Assembly: GCA_015179045.1 (NCBI GenBank)
Contig: WHUZ01000004.1
Coordinates: forward strand, 186,001 to 250,000
Source of the DNA: Kalaharituber pfeilii
Lineage: Eukaryota; Ascomycota; Pezizomycetes; Pezizales; Pezizaceae
Direction of reading: 5' to 3'
Length of the DNA: 64,000 nt
In this document: piece after piece, positions 1 through 9,750 of the stretch
How positions within the stretch are numbered: the first letter of the stretch is position 1
Layout: every line of letters starts with the position of its first letter
Position numbers and translations under genes: made by a program
Notes under the pieces: model-generated
Databases searched by the model: none
Told to the model about the DNA's origin: nothing
What the model saw: the letters and a program-made list of their open reading frames with translations, nothing else

Positions 1-3000
1 TGCTAGTTCAGAATTTGCCGCTTTCTTCCCCCATATTACAAAAGTATGGCACCCTGTGACCTTTTCTGTCAAAACTGTTGCTTAATACATGTTAGATTTG
101 TCTAATTCTGCATTTTCAATCACAGACTTGCAAATCTCTTGGATCTTCAGCTCCTTATCACCTCCGCCACTGGAGTAGTGTTACGGAGGGACATGTCCCT
201 AAACCGTCGATTGTGGGTTTGGTTACTAGGGCCAGAATTTCAGGACCAGCTTCCCTCAAATTCTCATCTAAGAACAGAGTATTTCCATAGAAATGGACTC
301 ACGCACCTAATAGCTGGCTTGAGGAAGATGATTGATTCCGGCCGAATGGAGCCTGCCGAAAGAGCAAAACCGGCGCGAATATGCCTCTCCTTAATGGATA
401 GATGGGAAATTGGGGGACCTGTAGTCCCAGACCTATTTCTTCCCATTATTCAATCCATCATGGACTACCAGAAAAATGCAGCTTCAACGGAGCAATACCA
501 AGAAGTTATGAGATCTGGGGCAATGTTTTTTGATGGTGTTGAGTCTCATCTAATTTGGGGGGTGATATACGGGACTCTTGAATCTGCGATAACTGGACCA
601 ACTTTGAGGGACCCGGAATCTATGGAGAAACTCGAACTAGTTAACTTTATACTCCGGACATTTAACGTTCGCGAAGAGGAGATGATCATTCTTCACGCAC
701 CATTGGTGGTCATAGCTTTGTTGGTGATGCTACGGGATTATATACATAAGGGTACCTCGCAGCTCTCAGCTAAGGCATTCAGTCTGGTTGAAACATTCCT
801 TGAGCTCATCCCCCAGCGAGCTTTCCAAGCAAGCAAAGATGGTGATGTTAGCGTTGTCGTGAAAGATGAAGATATTCTGCCTGCAATAAACAAGTTCTAC
901 TCGCGTCAATCAGTTAAAGCCAATGCAACAGTTCCGTTTACTGCGAGCGTTATTGGGCGATTGCTGGTTCGTGAGACTTCAAGGATTGTTCGTGAGGCGA
1001 TAATTTCACGGCAAGATGACTCAGGGATAAGGTATAAGCTTCTGGTTCAGGTTTTAAAGAAGATCCCACGAGCCGAGGCATGGGATGAAACACCTCTCAC
1101 CAAGGCAATTTTGGATGCCCTGTCGCCTAACGACCTTCGATTTTCCACTCTACATGGATCGACGCATGTCATCGCGTCGTTGTGTGCCAATGGTTACCTG
1201 AATAAAAGCACCATTGATGATTTAGTATTTCCCATCGTCAATCGCTTATGGAACTTCCTTTCACCTGACACTCCGAAGTATCATGTCGAGGCCGTAAGGG
1301 CACTTTGGGCCCTGCAAGATGTTTTAGAAGGCAGGCGAGTGGAGGCAGCCATTTCAACCTTCATGACTAAAGACGATTTTAGAGGTGTACACGAGGTTCG
1401 CCATGCAGAGTCGGGAAGAAGGTTTGTGGTTCTTTGGACTCACAGCATAGGAAATCCAAAATATGATATGGTGCTTACTCGGCCAATGTTGCTGTTTTTG
1501 GACTCTCTCATCGAAGAAGGAACAGAGCTGCATATATTCGCTCAAGGATGGCTTCAAAATCTGCAGGCAACCACAAAGTGAGTCTATACATGCAAAGTTA
1601 TGTCTTACATGCTAATATAATTACAGAGTGTCAAATATATTTGTAACAAAGCTCCTGAGCTTTCCGTTCCTCAAAAACCCCGGGTCACGTGATGTCAACG
1701 GCAACCCCCATAAACGCCACATATTCACTCCAGAGGATGATTTGGATATCTGTTCCTATTATTTACAGACTCTATCAAATGTATTACGATTCTCAACGGA
1801 GCAGGCAATGGCATCACTTGCGAAAGATAAGATTACTGTGAATGATGACGTTGCAGCAGGGATGCTCAAAGAGTGTACGTACTCACCAACATACTTAAAC
1901 CCCGTTAAATTGTTTCTGACCGCGGACAGATGGATTTGATGAAGAAGCAACGCTACAGGAAGTACTTATACAAATTCTCATCTCAGCCATTGATGGGGAG
2001 AGCTCCGAATCGTGCAATACACAAGCGGTTTCCAAGCTTCATCGAACAGCATTGTCTGTGCTGCATCAGATACTACTCAGTCCTTACGCAGAATCTGTTG
2101 CAGGTCTCGAAATAGAAAATATACTTATAGCAAGGCTCGTATCACTGCTCAATAGTCCTGATACTTACACCCAAGTACCACTCTTGGATGTGCTTTTCGC
2201 CGCCTTGAAGTTGAGTCTACTGCGTTCAGGGTCGCCTCTTAATAATGCCAGACGAGCTTCAATGGATGCCGGACCTAAGAGTTCTAGGCTTTCTCTATCG
2301 ATAGGGGACTCTGAGAGGCCCAACCCTGCACCACAGCCAATTCCTCCAGCTCAGTTGGTGAAATGTCTGATCGGAGGACTTTCTTCTCCAAGTGGCCGTC
2401 CTGTGCTCGATAGTTGGGTTAGCTTTCTGGCAGAATGCCTTCCACTTTTATCCCAGGTTATTTTCCAGATACTGATACCCTTGGTTGAGTGCATGGTCGA
2501 ACAAATACGGAAGACCTTTGAGGCTTTGAAGGTTTTATATTCTCAAGGGGCTACTACTCTTGTGGCTTCTTCTGAATATGTGCTTGTGTCATTGATGAAC
2601 GGGCTTGAACAAATATTAGCGGTTGCCCACGACAAGTTGATGACAGAGGAAGTCAAAAATCAAAATCCGAAGAATCCAAATGAAACATCCGGGTTTTTTG
2701 GGACTATGGTATCCGGAGTTTTTGCGTCGGAACTGCCACAGTCAAGGAATGCCGCAGCCAATAACAGATTAACTGTTTTACTTTGCTTTCAAGATACAGT
2801 CAAAATATGCTATAATATATGGTCGTGGGGCGACCAGAGCAATGGTTCAAACCTCGACTCTTCCTCCCTGGGATCGTTTGGATATACTTCTATGCGGCTA
2901 CGCTCACGCTCCCGGAGGATTCTTGAGCATATGTTTGCAGCAGAAACACTTGAGTGTCTTGAAACACTCATTCAGCTGTGGGTTAATCTCGGGAAGACAG

Positions 3001-4760
3001 AGGAATCCAGGAGCGGGTCAATTTTCAAGCTTGTCAATGTCCTTGATGGCTCTAGACCAAAGTTCACAGTCCCTGCGATCTTCAATTCCATCTACAGCCG
3101 TACTAATCCATCAGCCCTGGAGCCATATCGGAAATCTACCCTCACCGCGGAGATTACAGACCTTGACGTTGTGGTGTTCCTTGTCCAGTATGCTCAGTCT
3201 CTCGAAGATGATGCAATGGACGAAATATGGTCGGAGTGTATGACCTTCCTCAAAGACGTATTGGCGAATCCGTTCCCCTATCGACAATCTCTACCCAGCT
3301 TACTGTATTTCATTTCTATCCTTGGGGAAAAGGTGGATAATACCAATTTCGGTGAGCAGAAGAAGATGCGCAAAGAGCTGGGAGTATGTATTTTCTCCAG
3401 AAATTTGGAAGGGCTATGCTAATTCTTTTGACAGGACCTTTTCTTACGATTGCTTACATCGGTCTTCACCGTGCGCCCTATTAATACAAGCGCAATCGAA
3501 CCTGCATCCGATATGGAGGCTGATAGCAAAGGAGATTCCGTAACCCGTGCAAAATCTGGAGATAATATCATTGAGATCCTAGTTTCGGTTGTTCCTTCAC
3601 TCAGGAAGGTCCTTATTGAGCAGGAGAGAGTACTTACGGCTGCTACCACAATATCCACAAGTGTGATCAGCCCGATGTTCCGTGCTAAGGCGTTCCCCCA
3701 GAACGTATCTTCTAGTCTGCTTGAGGTCCTATATCAACTTACCCGGATATCGAATGCTCAAAAGGTTTGGAAGAAAGATCTTTCCGATGCATTCAATGAT
3801 CCCAAGTTCTTTTCTTTCTCTGTATCTTTGGTAAAGGACAAGCTTATACCATTACTGCGGCAATGGATGATAGGGGACCGGGACAGGTTAACGGACTTGC
3901 TTACGAAAATTACCCCACCTACAACAGCGGGCGTCCTGTTTGGAGTTGGCGCTACATCTGCAAGAGCAGAAGCTGATCGGAAGACTCAACTAATCCTCCG
4001 GCGTATAGCCTGTTTAATATTTGCAGCAGATACAGACAACTTCCTGGTCAATATTAAAGAAATTGAGGATATGGTCGTGGAACTGCTTAATGCTACCTCT
4101 GTGACCTCTCCTTCATCTAGCACACGGAGCGATTTGTATCTTGTACTACGTGCATTAATACTCCGGATGTCTCCTCTGCACCTTAACTCGTTTTGGCCAT
4201 TCATAAATGCAGAGTTACAGGCGGCTATCTCCTCCTTATTGCCAGATGAGGACTCGGATTCGTACACGGAGTTCACGGTGCTGCAGGCTTGTAAATTGCT
4301 CGACACTCTATTGGTCATTGCCCCCGACGAGTTCCAGCTTCATGAGTGGCTTTTCATCACCGACACTATCGAAGCAGTCTATAGACCACCAAACTGGAGC
4401 CCCACTGCGCTTACCGACCAAGTCGCAAGTGTGTCCTCCGCCAACACATCGATCGTCAGCCCCGGCTCAACCCGTCGTCCGTGGCTATCCCACGAGAGCG
4501 TGAGAGAGGTAGAAAAGGCTGCTCTATCAGCCACGGCAGCAGGTTCAGCAGCTGGCACACTGAATCCAGCTGGAGGACAGATCACGGAGAAGATTCTGAG
4601 GCCGTTCTTTAGTAGTCTAAGTTTGTATGCATATGAGAGCACGTATTCGATGGGGCCAGCCGATATGGCGGCGTGTGAAGAGATGTTTTTGGCAGATTTG
4701 TTTGAGGATGTCGGCGGGGCTGTGGGGGTTGCTGGGTCGGGGGCGGCTTCGGCGCTGTGA
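1..4760 (+). CDS. DOP1: Dopey-family protein Dop1, 5' truncated by window edge
   Basis: Dop1 is a large peripheral membrane protein that works with the Arf-GEF-like Mon2 in endosome-to-Golgi traffic and cell polarity. Visible exons are <1-43, 126-1577, 1627-1874, 1930-3383 and 3435-4760; all four junctions keep frame, giving about 1506 C-terminal residues of a family protein of roughly 1800. The stretch LLITSATGVVLRRDMSLNRR with WVWLLG just after it (near the start of exon 2) is the typical Dopey core, followed by leucine-rich helical repeats with no membrane segment. The introns are 82, 49, 55 and 51 nt. The end is an alanine/glycine-rich tail after a conserved acidic helix. The start codon and N-terminal domain lie outside the window. 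Family recognition is from memory of motifs, and is firm. Confidence 0.88.
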
Positions 4761-5221
4761 GAGGCATATCAGGGAGAGGAGGAGGGGGGATATATAGGCT
4801 CAGTATGAGGCTGAGTTTAATTAGATGTTTTGATGTTGATTCCCTTATTTTATCTCCTTCAATCTTTAAAATACAAGATTGTTAGCATTTCTGGTGTAAT
4901 TATAGTATCGATGATTCATGTATAACCAGCGTTAGCTCGTGGTACTTCTCCTTGAAGGAACCATGCCACCACCATGGATGCAGTTCGCCTATTTGACGGC
5001 CTGAATCCAGATTTGAAATGGCCCGAAGGAGATATTTTCCTAGCAGGCACCTCAACGAAATAATCACCTTCACAGCACTCTGACTCTGCCCAGTGGATAT
5101 AGTACATGTACCCTACAACGCCTTAAATAACCCGCCTTATATAGAAGCAAAAACAAAAAAAATATACTGTAGGAAAGTCATCACATGGTATACTTCATCT
5201 TTCAGACATACACACCCCAAC
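4761..5221. other. Intergenic, convergent 3' ends
   Basis: This AT-rich stretch lies between the stop of DOP1 and the stop of the small gene on the minus strand. It presumably holds both 3' UTRs. I see no gene, RNA or repeat in it. Confidence 0.5.
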
Positions 5222-5611
5222 TCACCGCTGCCGCTCTTTCGGGCTCTCCAAACTCTCCACGATCCCCTGCCTCCTTGGCGCTGGAAAGAAGTTACTTATC
5301 ACAAACGACATGACGAGGAGCATCGCCAGCGAGGCTGCGAACCATTTGATTCTTCGTTTTTTCCTCAGACGTAATTTTGTTTTGCGCCTGGTCTTGTTGG
5401 AGGGAGGTTGAGTTTCAAGGTCGGGTTCGGAGTCGGACCCGGAGTCAGAGGCAAGGGACGGAGAGTAGGGCGAGACAGGTATAGAGGGGGAATTGTTGAC
5501 GGTGGGTGTGGAGATGGGGGTATTGTTGGTGGTTGTGATGGTTGGATTGGGAGGGCCAGGAGCGATGCCGAGGGGCAGGTAGGAGATGGGGGGGCTGTGC
5601 TTGTGTGCCAT
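5222..5611 (-). CDS. Small putative tail-anchored membrane protein
   Basis: A single-exon frame of 129 residues that I do not recognise. The first 65 residues are rich in Pro, Thr, Ser and Asn. An acidic patch follows (SDSGSDSEPDLE, about residues 57-68), then a strongly basic block (KTRRKTKLRLRKKRRIK). One hydrophobic segment of about 20 residues (WFAASLAMLLVMSFVISNFF) comes next, followed by a short polar tail with PAPRRQ. That order is what a C-terminally anchored ER or outer-membrane protein looks like. It points away from the PIG-P gene and may share a promoter with it. The ordered composition argues that it is real, but no homologue was recognised. Confidence 0.55.
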   Translation of the reverse strand: MAHKHSPPISYLPLGIAPGPPNPTITTTNNTPISTPTVNNSPSIPVSPYSPSLASDSGSDSEPDLETQPPSNKTRRKTKLRLRKKRRIKWFAASLAMLLVMSFVISNFFPAPRRQGIVESLESPKERQR

Positions 5612-6066
5612 TTCTTGCTATGTAGACGGCACTGGAAGATGCAGGGCGCTGTGTAGTAGCAGTGGAAACAGACGTTGATGTAAACGCACGTGTGGGTAGC
5701 ATATTACCCGCGGGTCAAGACGTGGAGCAGTACATCGAGAGCTTACCCCTGCGTCAAAGCTAAGTGCATAGGTAAGGGACGGCCTAGTCACGTGCAGCTC
5801 TTGGCACGTGTCTTGGACACGAGGCAGCCCTGGAGACGGAGACGGGAGCGGGAGCGGCGCACCGCCGCGCTGAAGTTGCGGCTGCGAGCGAGGACGCGGA
5901 GCACGGAGCGCAACGCCCGCAGCCCACGCAGCCCACGCAGCCAGGCGCAGCGTCATGACTGTCGGAACTGCGGAATAAGGCCCCCCCCAACGTTCGCAGC
6001 CGCTGACGACCGTCACGTCACGCCCGGGGACACCACGGCCCGCACTCCCCCCCACGCAACCACACC
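5612..6066. promoter_or_regulatory. Divergent intergenic region of 5222-5611 and PIG-P
   Basis: A GC-rich block lies between two genes that point away from each other, so it should contain both promoters. It carries CACGTG-like E-boxes (GTCACGTGC near 5787 and GGCACGTGT near 5803) and a short direct repeat of CCCACGCAG near 5920-5940. Promoter function is inferred from position only. Confidence 0.4.
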
Positions 6067-6200
6067 ATGGCCTCCCCCTCTCCCTCTCCCTCCCCCTCCC
6101 CGTCCCCCTCCCCCTCCCCCTCCACCTCCGCGGCCCGCCGCCGCACCCCCCACAGCAGCATGGCCGTCCCCCTCCCCCTCCCCCTCCCCCTTCCCTCGCC
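6061..6200. repeat. CT/CCCCTC microsatellite tract
   Basis: Irregular runs of CTCCC and CCCCTC fill most of this stretch, in two blocks (about 6070-6125 and 6167-6195). It sits exactly where the 5' end of the PIG-P coding region should be. Length changes here would shift the frame between possible upstream ATGs and the conserved coding part. Confidence 0.7.
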
Positions 6201-6293
6201 CTTTCCCTTCCCCGACCCTACCGTGCACCCTCTCCCGAATCCGACTACGACTCCTCGACCGACGACGACCTCTCCCTCCCTCCACCCTCCCAC

Positions 6294-7364
6294 ATGCACC
6301 CAACCAACCTGTTCCCCCCGTTCTACAACCGCCCCCCTACACCGCTTCCCCCTTCGCCGTCGCTCACCTCCCTCCTTCTGCCTCGCTCCAGCACCCTCTC
6401 TAGCACCACCCCAACATTCGCATCCGGAACAACGCCCGCAACCTCCCCGCAATTCGGCAACACACCTGACCACTCCCCGTCCGCATCCGATACCGAGTCC
6501 ACCAATCCCCATTCCGATCTTCACCGTTACAACCTCCTTCGAGGTGTAAGCCCGACACCCTCCCTCCTCGCCCCTACCGACTCCTCCCTCGCCGCCTCTT
6601 CTCACATCGCCTTCCATACCCCTCGCGCCGCGCCAAAAGTACCCACGTACGAATACTACGGCTTCGTTCTGTACCTGGTCTCCTCAGTTACGTTTGCAAT
6701 GTACATCGCCTGGAGCTACCTGCCGTCTCCGATGCTTCACGCGATCGGAATCCACTACTATCCGAGCAGATGGTGGGCGTTAGCGCTGCCGAGTTGGCTA
6801 GTGGTTGCAGTTGGCTGGATTTATGTTGCGTTGGCGGGGTATAATACTGGGTACCTAACGCCGAGGCTTGGGGCAGTCGAGGGGGTGGTGGATGGGGCGG
6901 CGAAGATCGCCGGGGTGCCAGGGGGAGCAAGGGGAGGGGCCGGGGAAAGAGGGAGGGAGTGGAGGAGGATGTGGAATAAGGGGACAGATGGAGTAATTGA
7001 TGTGCCGATTGGGGGAGTGTGTGAGGTGTTGTATGGAGAGGGGAGGGAACTGGAGGACTGGGAGGTAGATTATTGGGAGCAGATGGAGAGGCAAATGGAG
7101 AGCAAAGGGGAAGCAGGGGAAGGGCATGGCGACGGCGAGGGGTGGGGTAGGGTTTATCAGCAGCAGGGTCATCATCACGGATATGGACACCAGAGAGGGG
7201 AGGGTGGGAGTACGGTTGTAAGCGGAAGCGGAGGGAGGGCGTCGATTGACGGCGATGACTTGCAGGGACTGTGGGTCAGAGGCACAGATACACAGGGCAA
7301 GGGCAAGAAGAAAGGGAGAAAGCGGAGCGCAAAGGGGGGAATGGGGAGAGGGAGTGTACGGTAA
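6294..7364 (+). CDS. GPI19: GPI-GlcNAc transferase subunit PIG-P (Gpi19)
   Basis: PIG-P is a subunit of the ER complex that adds GlcNAc to phosphatidylinositol, the first step of GPI anchor synthesis. The 356-residue frame starts with a Pro/Ser-rich region (FPPFYNRPPTPLPPSPSLTS). The PIG-P domain begins at about residue 120: PTYEYYGFVLYLVSS leads into the first membrane helix, and SRWWALALPSWLVVAV into the second. YNTGYLTPRL follows, then the conserved DVPIGGVCEVLYGEGREL motif. The tail is long, charged and Gly-rich. The chosen ATG is the first in this frame, but the frame stays open upstream and encodes a plausible acidic stretch (SDYDSSTDDDLSLPPPSH). The true start may therefore be further 5', past the microsatellite. 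Confidence 0.85.
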   Translation: MHPTNLFPPFYNRPPTPLPPSPSLTSLLLPRSSTLSSTTPTFASGTTPATSPQFGNTPDHSPSASDTESTNPHSDLHRYNLLRGVSPTPSLLAPTDSSLAASSHIAFHTPRAAPKVPTYEYYGFVLYLVSSVTFAMYIAWSYLPSPMLHAIGIHYYPSRWWALALPSWLVVAVGWIYVALAGYNTGYLTPRLGAVEGVVDGAAKIAGVPGGARGGAGERGREWRRMWNKGTDGVIDVPIGGVCEVLYGEGRELEDWEVDYWEQMERQMESKGEAGEGHGDGEGWGRVYQQQGHHHGYGHQRGEGGSTVVSGSGGRASIDGDDLQGLWVRGTDTQGKGKKKGRKRSAKGGMGRGSVR

Positions 7365-8580
7365 GGGGTGGCGGGCGTTTATGGAGTTGGGTTTTACTTG
7401 AAGCGGACGCTATTTGCGTTTATGTTTATGTTTATATATATATATATTGCGTATGTGTTGGAGGGGTTTAATGGCAAGGACGGAGTCGTAAGGGGGTAGA
7501 GGCTAGTGGTAGGGTTGTTATGGAGATCAAGGGGCATGCGGGGGAAGGTGAAGACGTGTGAGCAGAGACAGTCTGTGGAAGAGGAATACATTTATGGGAT
7601 GGAAGGAGAAATCGTGATTACCAGGGGAAGTCTGGATGGGACAGTGATATGGGAGGTAAGCAAGGGTCCAGAGGTAGCACAGTGTAGAGTTGTGGCGATG
7701 ACGATGAGGAGTCTGATTACATGTACGATACTTATCTAATGTAATGTATAGATAGTTACGGGTCAAAATTCGCGCTCCCGCCGCAACCATGGCAACTATG
7801 ACATCCAGATGATATTGGGGAAAAAAAAAAAAAAAGAAACCCACCATTTAGGTAATTCTTTATTCGGGGGATCGACGTCCGGGGGGTTTTGTTGTACGTT
7901 CCTGAGATTGTAATGTTGAAGCTAGGGTGAAAATGAATTGTGGTGAAAGGGCGGGAAGCCCTACTCTTGTAAGCCTTAGAAAATACAAAGTAGTTATGCT
8001 CTCTGTACATATAAAGCTTATGCAGGGGAATGTCGAGAGCATACTTGAAGGGCCAACGCGGAGATGGCTAAGATCTAAATGGTCTTCCTAATCGAAAGTA
8101 TCAGTCTCGAGTGAAAAGAAGCTGACTACACTCCGTGTTCACTTTTTTGCGATAAATTCAAAGAAATGGCAATTTCGTTACCATATAGTAACGGGGGGGG
8201 GGGGGCGGGTTGCCAGATTGAGAACTTGCTGCCTGATTTGGGTATGAGGATTCCTTGGCGTTTGGGGGGGTTTGCAGAGAAAAAGGCTTGTTTTGATATT
8301 ATTCTGTTTTTGCAAAAAAAAAATTATGTACCTACAGCTAATGTAGTAGATTAATGTACATATGGATACAGCAAGATGCGGAGATATTTTAACGCTTTGT
8401 ATATCTTGAATTATTATATCACTCTCGGGTTTGTGCCAGTTGCATCTTCTGATCATGCTACACCACAGTAATCAAGTGCGTCCTTAAAAAGTGCTCCATA
8501 GAAACTCCTCGTATCCAGTTACCATTAACTACTTCTCACGTCCTACATTCTTCACCGCAGGCGTTTCCAGCCCACCAGCC
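7365..8580. other. Intergenic, no gene seen
   Basis: This is the shared 3' side of PIG-P (+) and the minus-strand gene at 8581. It contains a (TA)n run near 7435-7446, an A-run near 7820, a G13-type run near 8191-8205 and an A9 run near 8315. The open frames here are short and repetitive. I see no supported gene. Confidence 0.5.
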
Positions 8581-9750
8581 TTACGACACCCAAAATCTTA
8601 ACTTCATCAACCATATCTGCAACTTGTATGTCTGGTGATGAGCCACGATTGCCGCTGACTTTGCCTCTGGTCGCAGTCCCAATATCTGCTTAATCTCCTC
8701 CGCTTCTTCGCTGCCGGGGAATAGTGCACGCATATCATGTAGTGGCACTTTCTTGCCGGAAGGAAGAGTGTAGTACGTGCCGATGAGGGGGTTCTCAGGA
8801 AATATGCTTTTCTTTTGCGCCGATGACGGGGTAGTTTTAGTTGTGGGAAGTCGCCCTGGCGTCGAACCAGTCGACGAAGCAACGGCGGTCGGTTCCGGTG
8901 ATGAAGTAATGGTAGGAGGTGGCCACACTAGAACGCAGCCAACGTTTGGTAATGCGTCAAATTGCGGCTTCTCCAGTATCGAACTTTCCCCGTCATCCAT
9001 CACCACTATAGCCCCTTTCGGTAGCACTTTTAAAGCACGCTGTGTCTCAATCTTCACCCTCATCCTCAGCCCCCTCGCCACAAAATCAGGCATATCATTT
9101 CTCCAAATGAGGTTCCCGAACCCTCTGCTCCCTTCGTCTGGCACAAGCTTCTTCCATGCACCCTTCTGCATTAACGTCAGGAACACAGTCCGCCGGCATG
9201 CAACATGCGTGCCTTTCATCGTGATTTGTCTGCCCTCCGTCCCGGGAAGGATATTCGTTGGCAGTAAATATGGTCTCCCATGGGTGGTGCCATCGCCCTT
9301 CACCGGCCGCCGTATGACGCCCATCCTAATGAGCAGGGACGAAGGGAGGCGGAGGTGATGGGGTATTGCTGTCCGGACGGGAGACTCCAGTATGCGCGCA
9401 TAGGGGTTCGATTTGAGTGCTTCTGACTGCGAGGATATAGCGCTATTCGGGCCTGGTAGAGGGCGCAGCTTGGGATTGCGCTTCGAGTACGGGAGCTGCG
9501 GGGTCGGGAAGTTCAAGTCGAGAATGGGCGGGATTGGGAGGCCGGGGGAGATCAAGCGCCGGGGATGGCCAGCCGGAAGTGGGCGCAGGGGTGGTGGATC
9601 CGGGATGTAGTAGCCCGGAGGAGGTGGGTCAGAGTCCGGAGAGCGGCGAGGGTAACAGCGGTGGGAGGTGAGAGTGAAGTGCCTCCGCTGCAGGGCGGGC
9701 AATTGCAAGGAGGGGCGGCGGAAGGCCGCTGTGGCAAGTTTCAATTTCAT
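8581..9750 (-). CDS. Conserved-looking protein, probable mitochondrial import
   Basis: A single-exon frame that I cannot name. I chose the ATG at 9750, not the longer frame reaching 9843, because the following residues (MKLKLATAAFRRPSLQLPAL, then QRRHF) form an Arg/Lys-rich amphipathic stretch without acids. That is typical of a mitochondrial presequence. A Pro-rich linker follows, then NPYARILESPVRTAIPHHLR, with LPSSLLIRMGVI after it, and a basic globular region with WRNDMPDFVARGLRMRVK. The pattern NPYA..L.SPVR..., LP..LL recalls a family of fungal mitochondrial, possibly mitoribosome-linked, proteins. That link is a weak memory, not an identification. The protein is 389 residues long from this start. 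Confidence 0.6.
   Translation of the reverse strand: MKLKLATAAFRRPSLQLPALQRRHFTLTSHRCYPRRSPDSDPPPPGYYIPDPPPLRPLPAGHPRRLISPGLPIPPILDLNFPTPQLPYSKRNPKLRPLPGPNSAISSQSEALKSNPYARILESPVRTAIPHHLRLPSSLLIRMGVIRRPVKGDGTTHGRPYLLPTNILPGTEGRQITMKGTHVACRRTVFLTLMQKGAWKKLVPDEGSRGFGNLIWRNDMPDFVARGLRMRVKIETQRALKVLPKGAIVVMDDGESSILEKPQFDALPNVGCVLVWPPPTITSSPEPTAVASSTGSTPGRLPTTKTTPSSAQKKSIFPENPLIGTYYTLPSGKKVPLHDMRALFPGSEEAEEIKQILGLRPEAKSAAIVAHHQTYKLQIWLMKLRFWVS

Noticed and set aside
6013..6617. Minus-strand Gly/Arg-rich frames of up to 199 codons
   Set aside because: They are shadows of the CT microsatellite and of the PIG-P coding strand.
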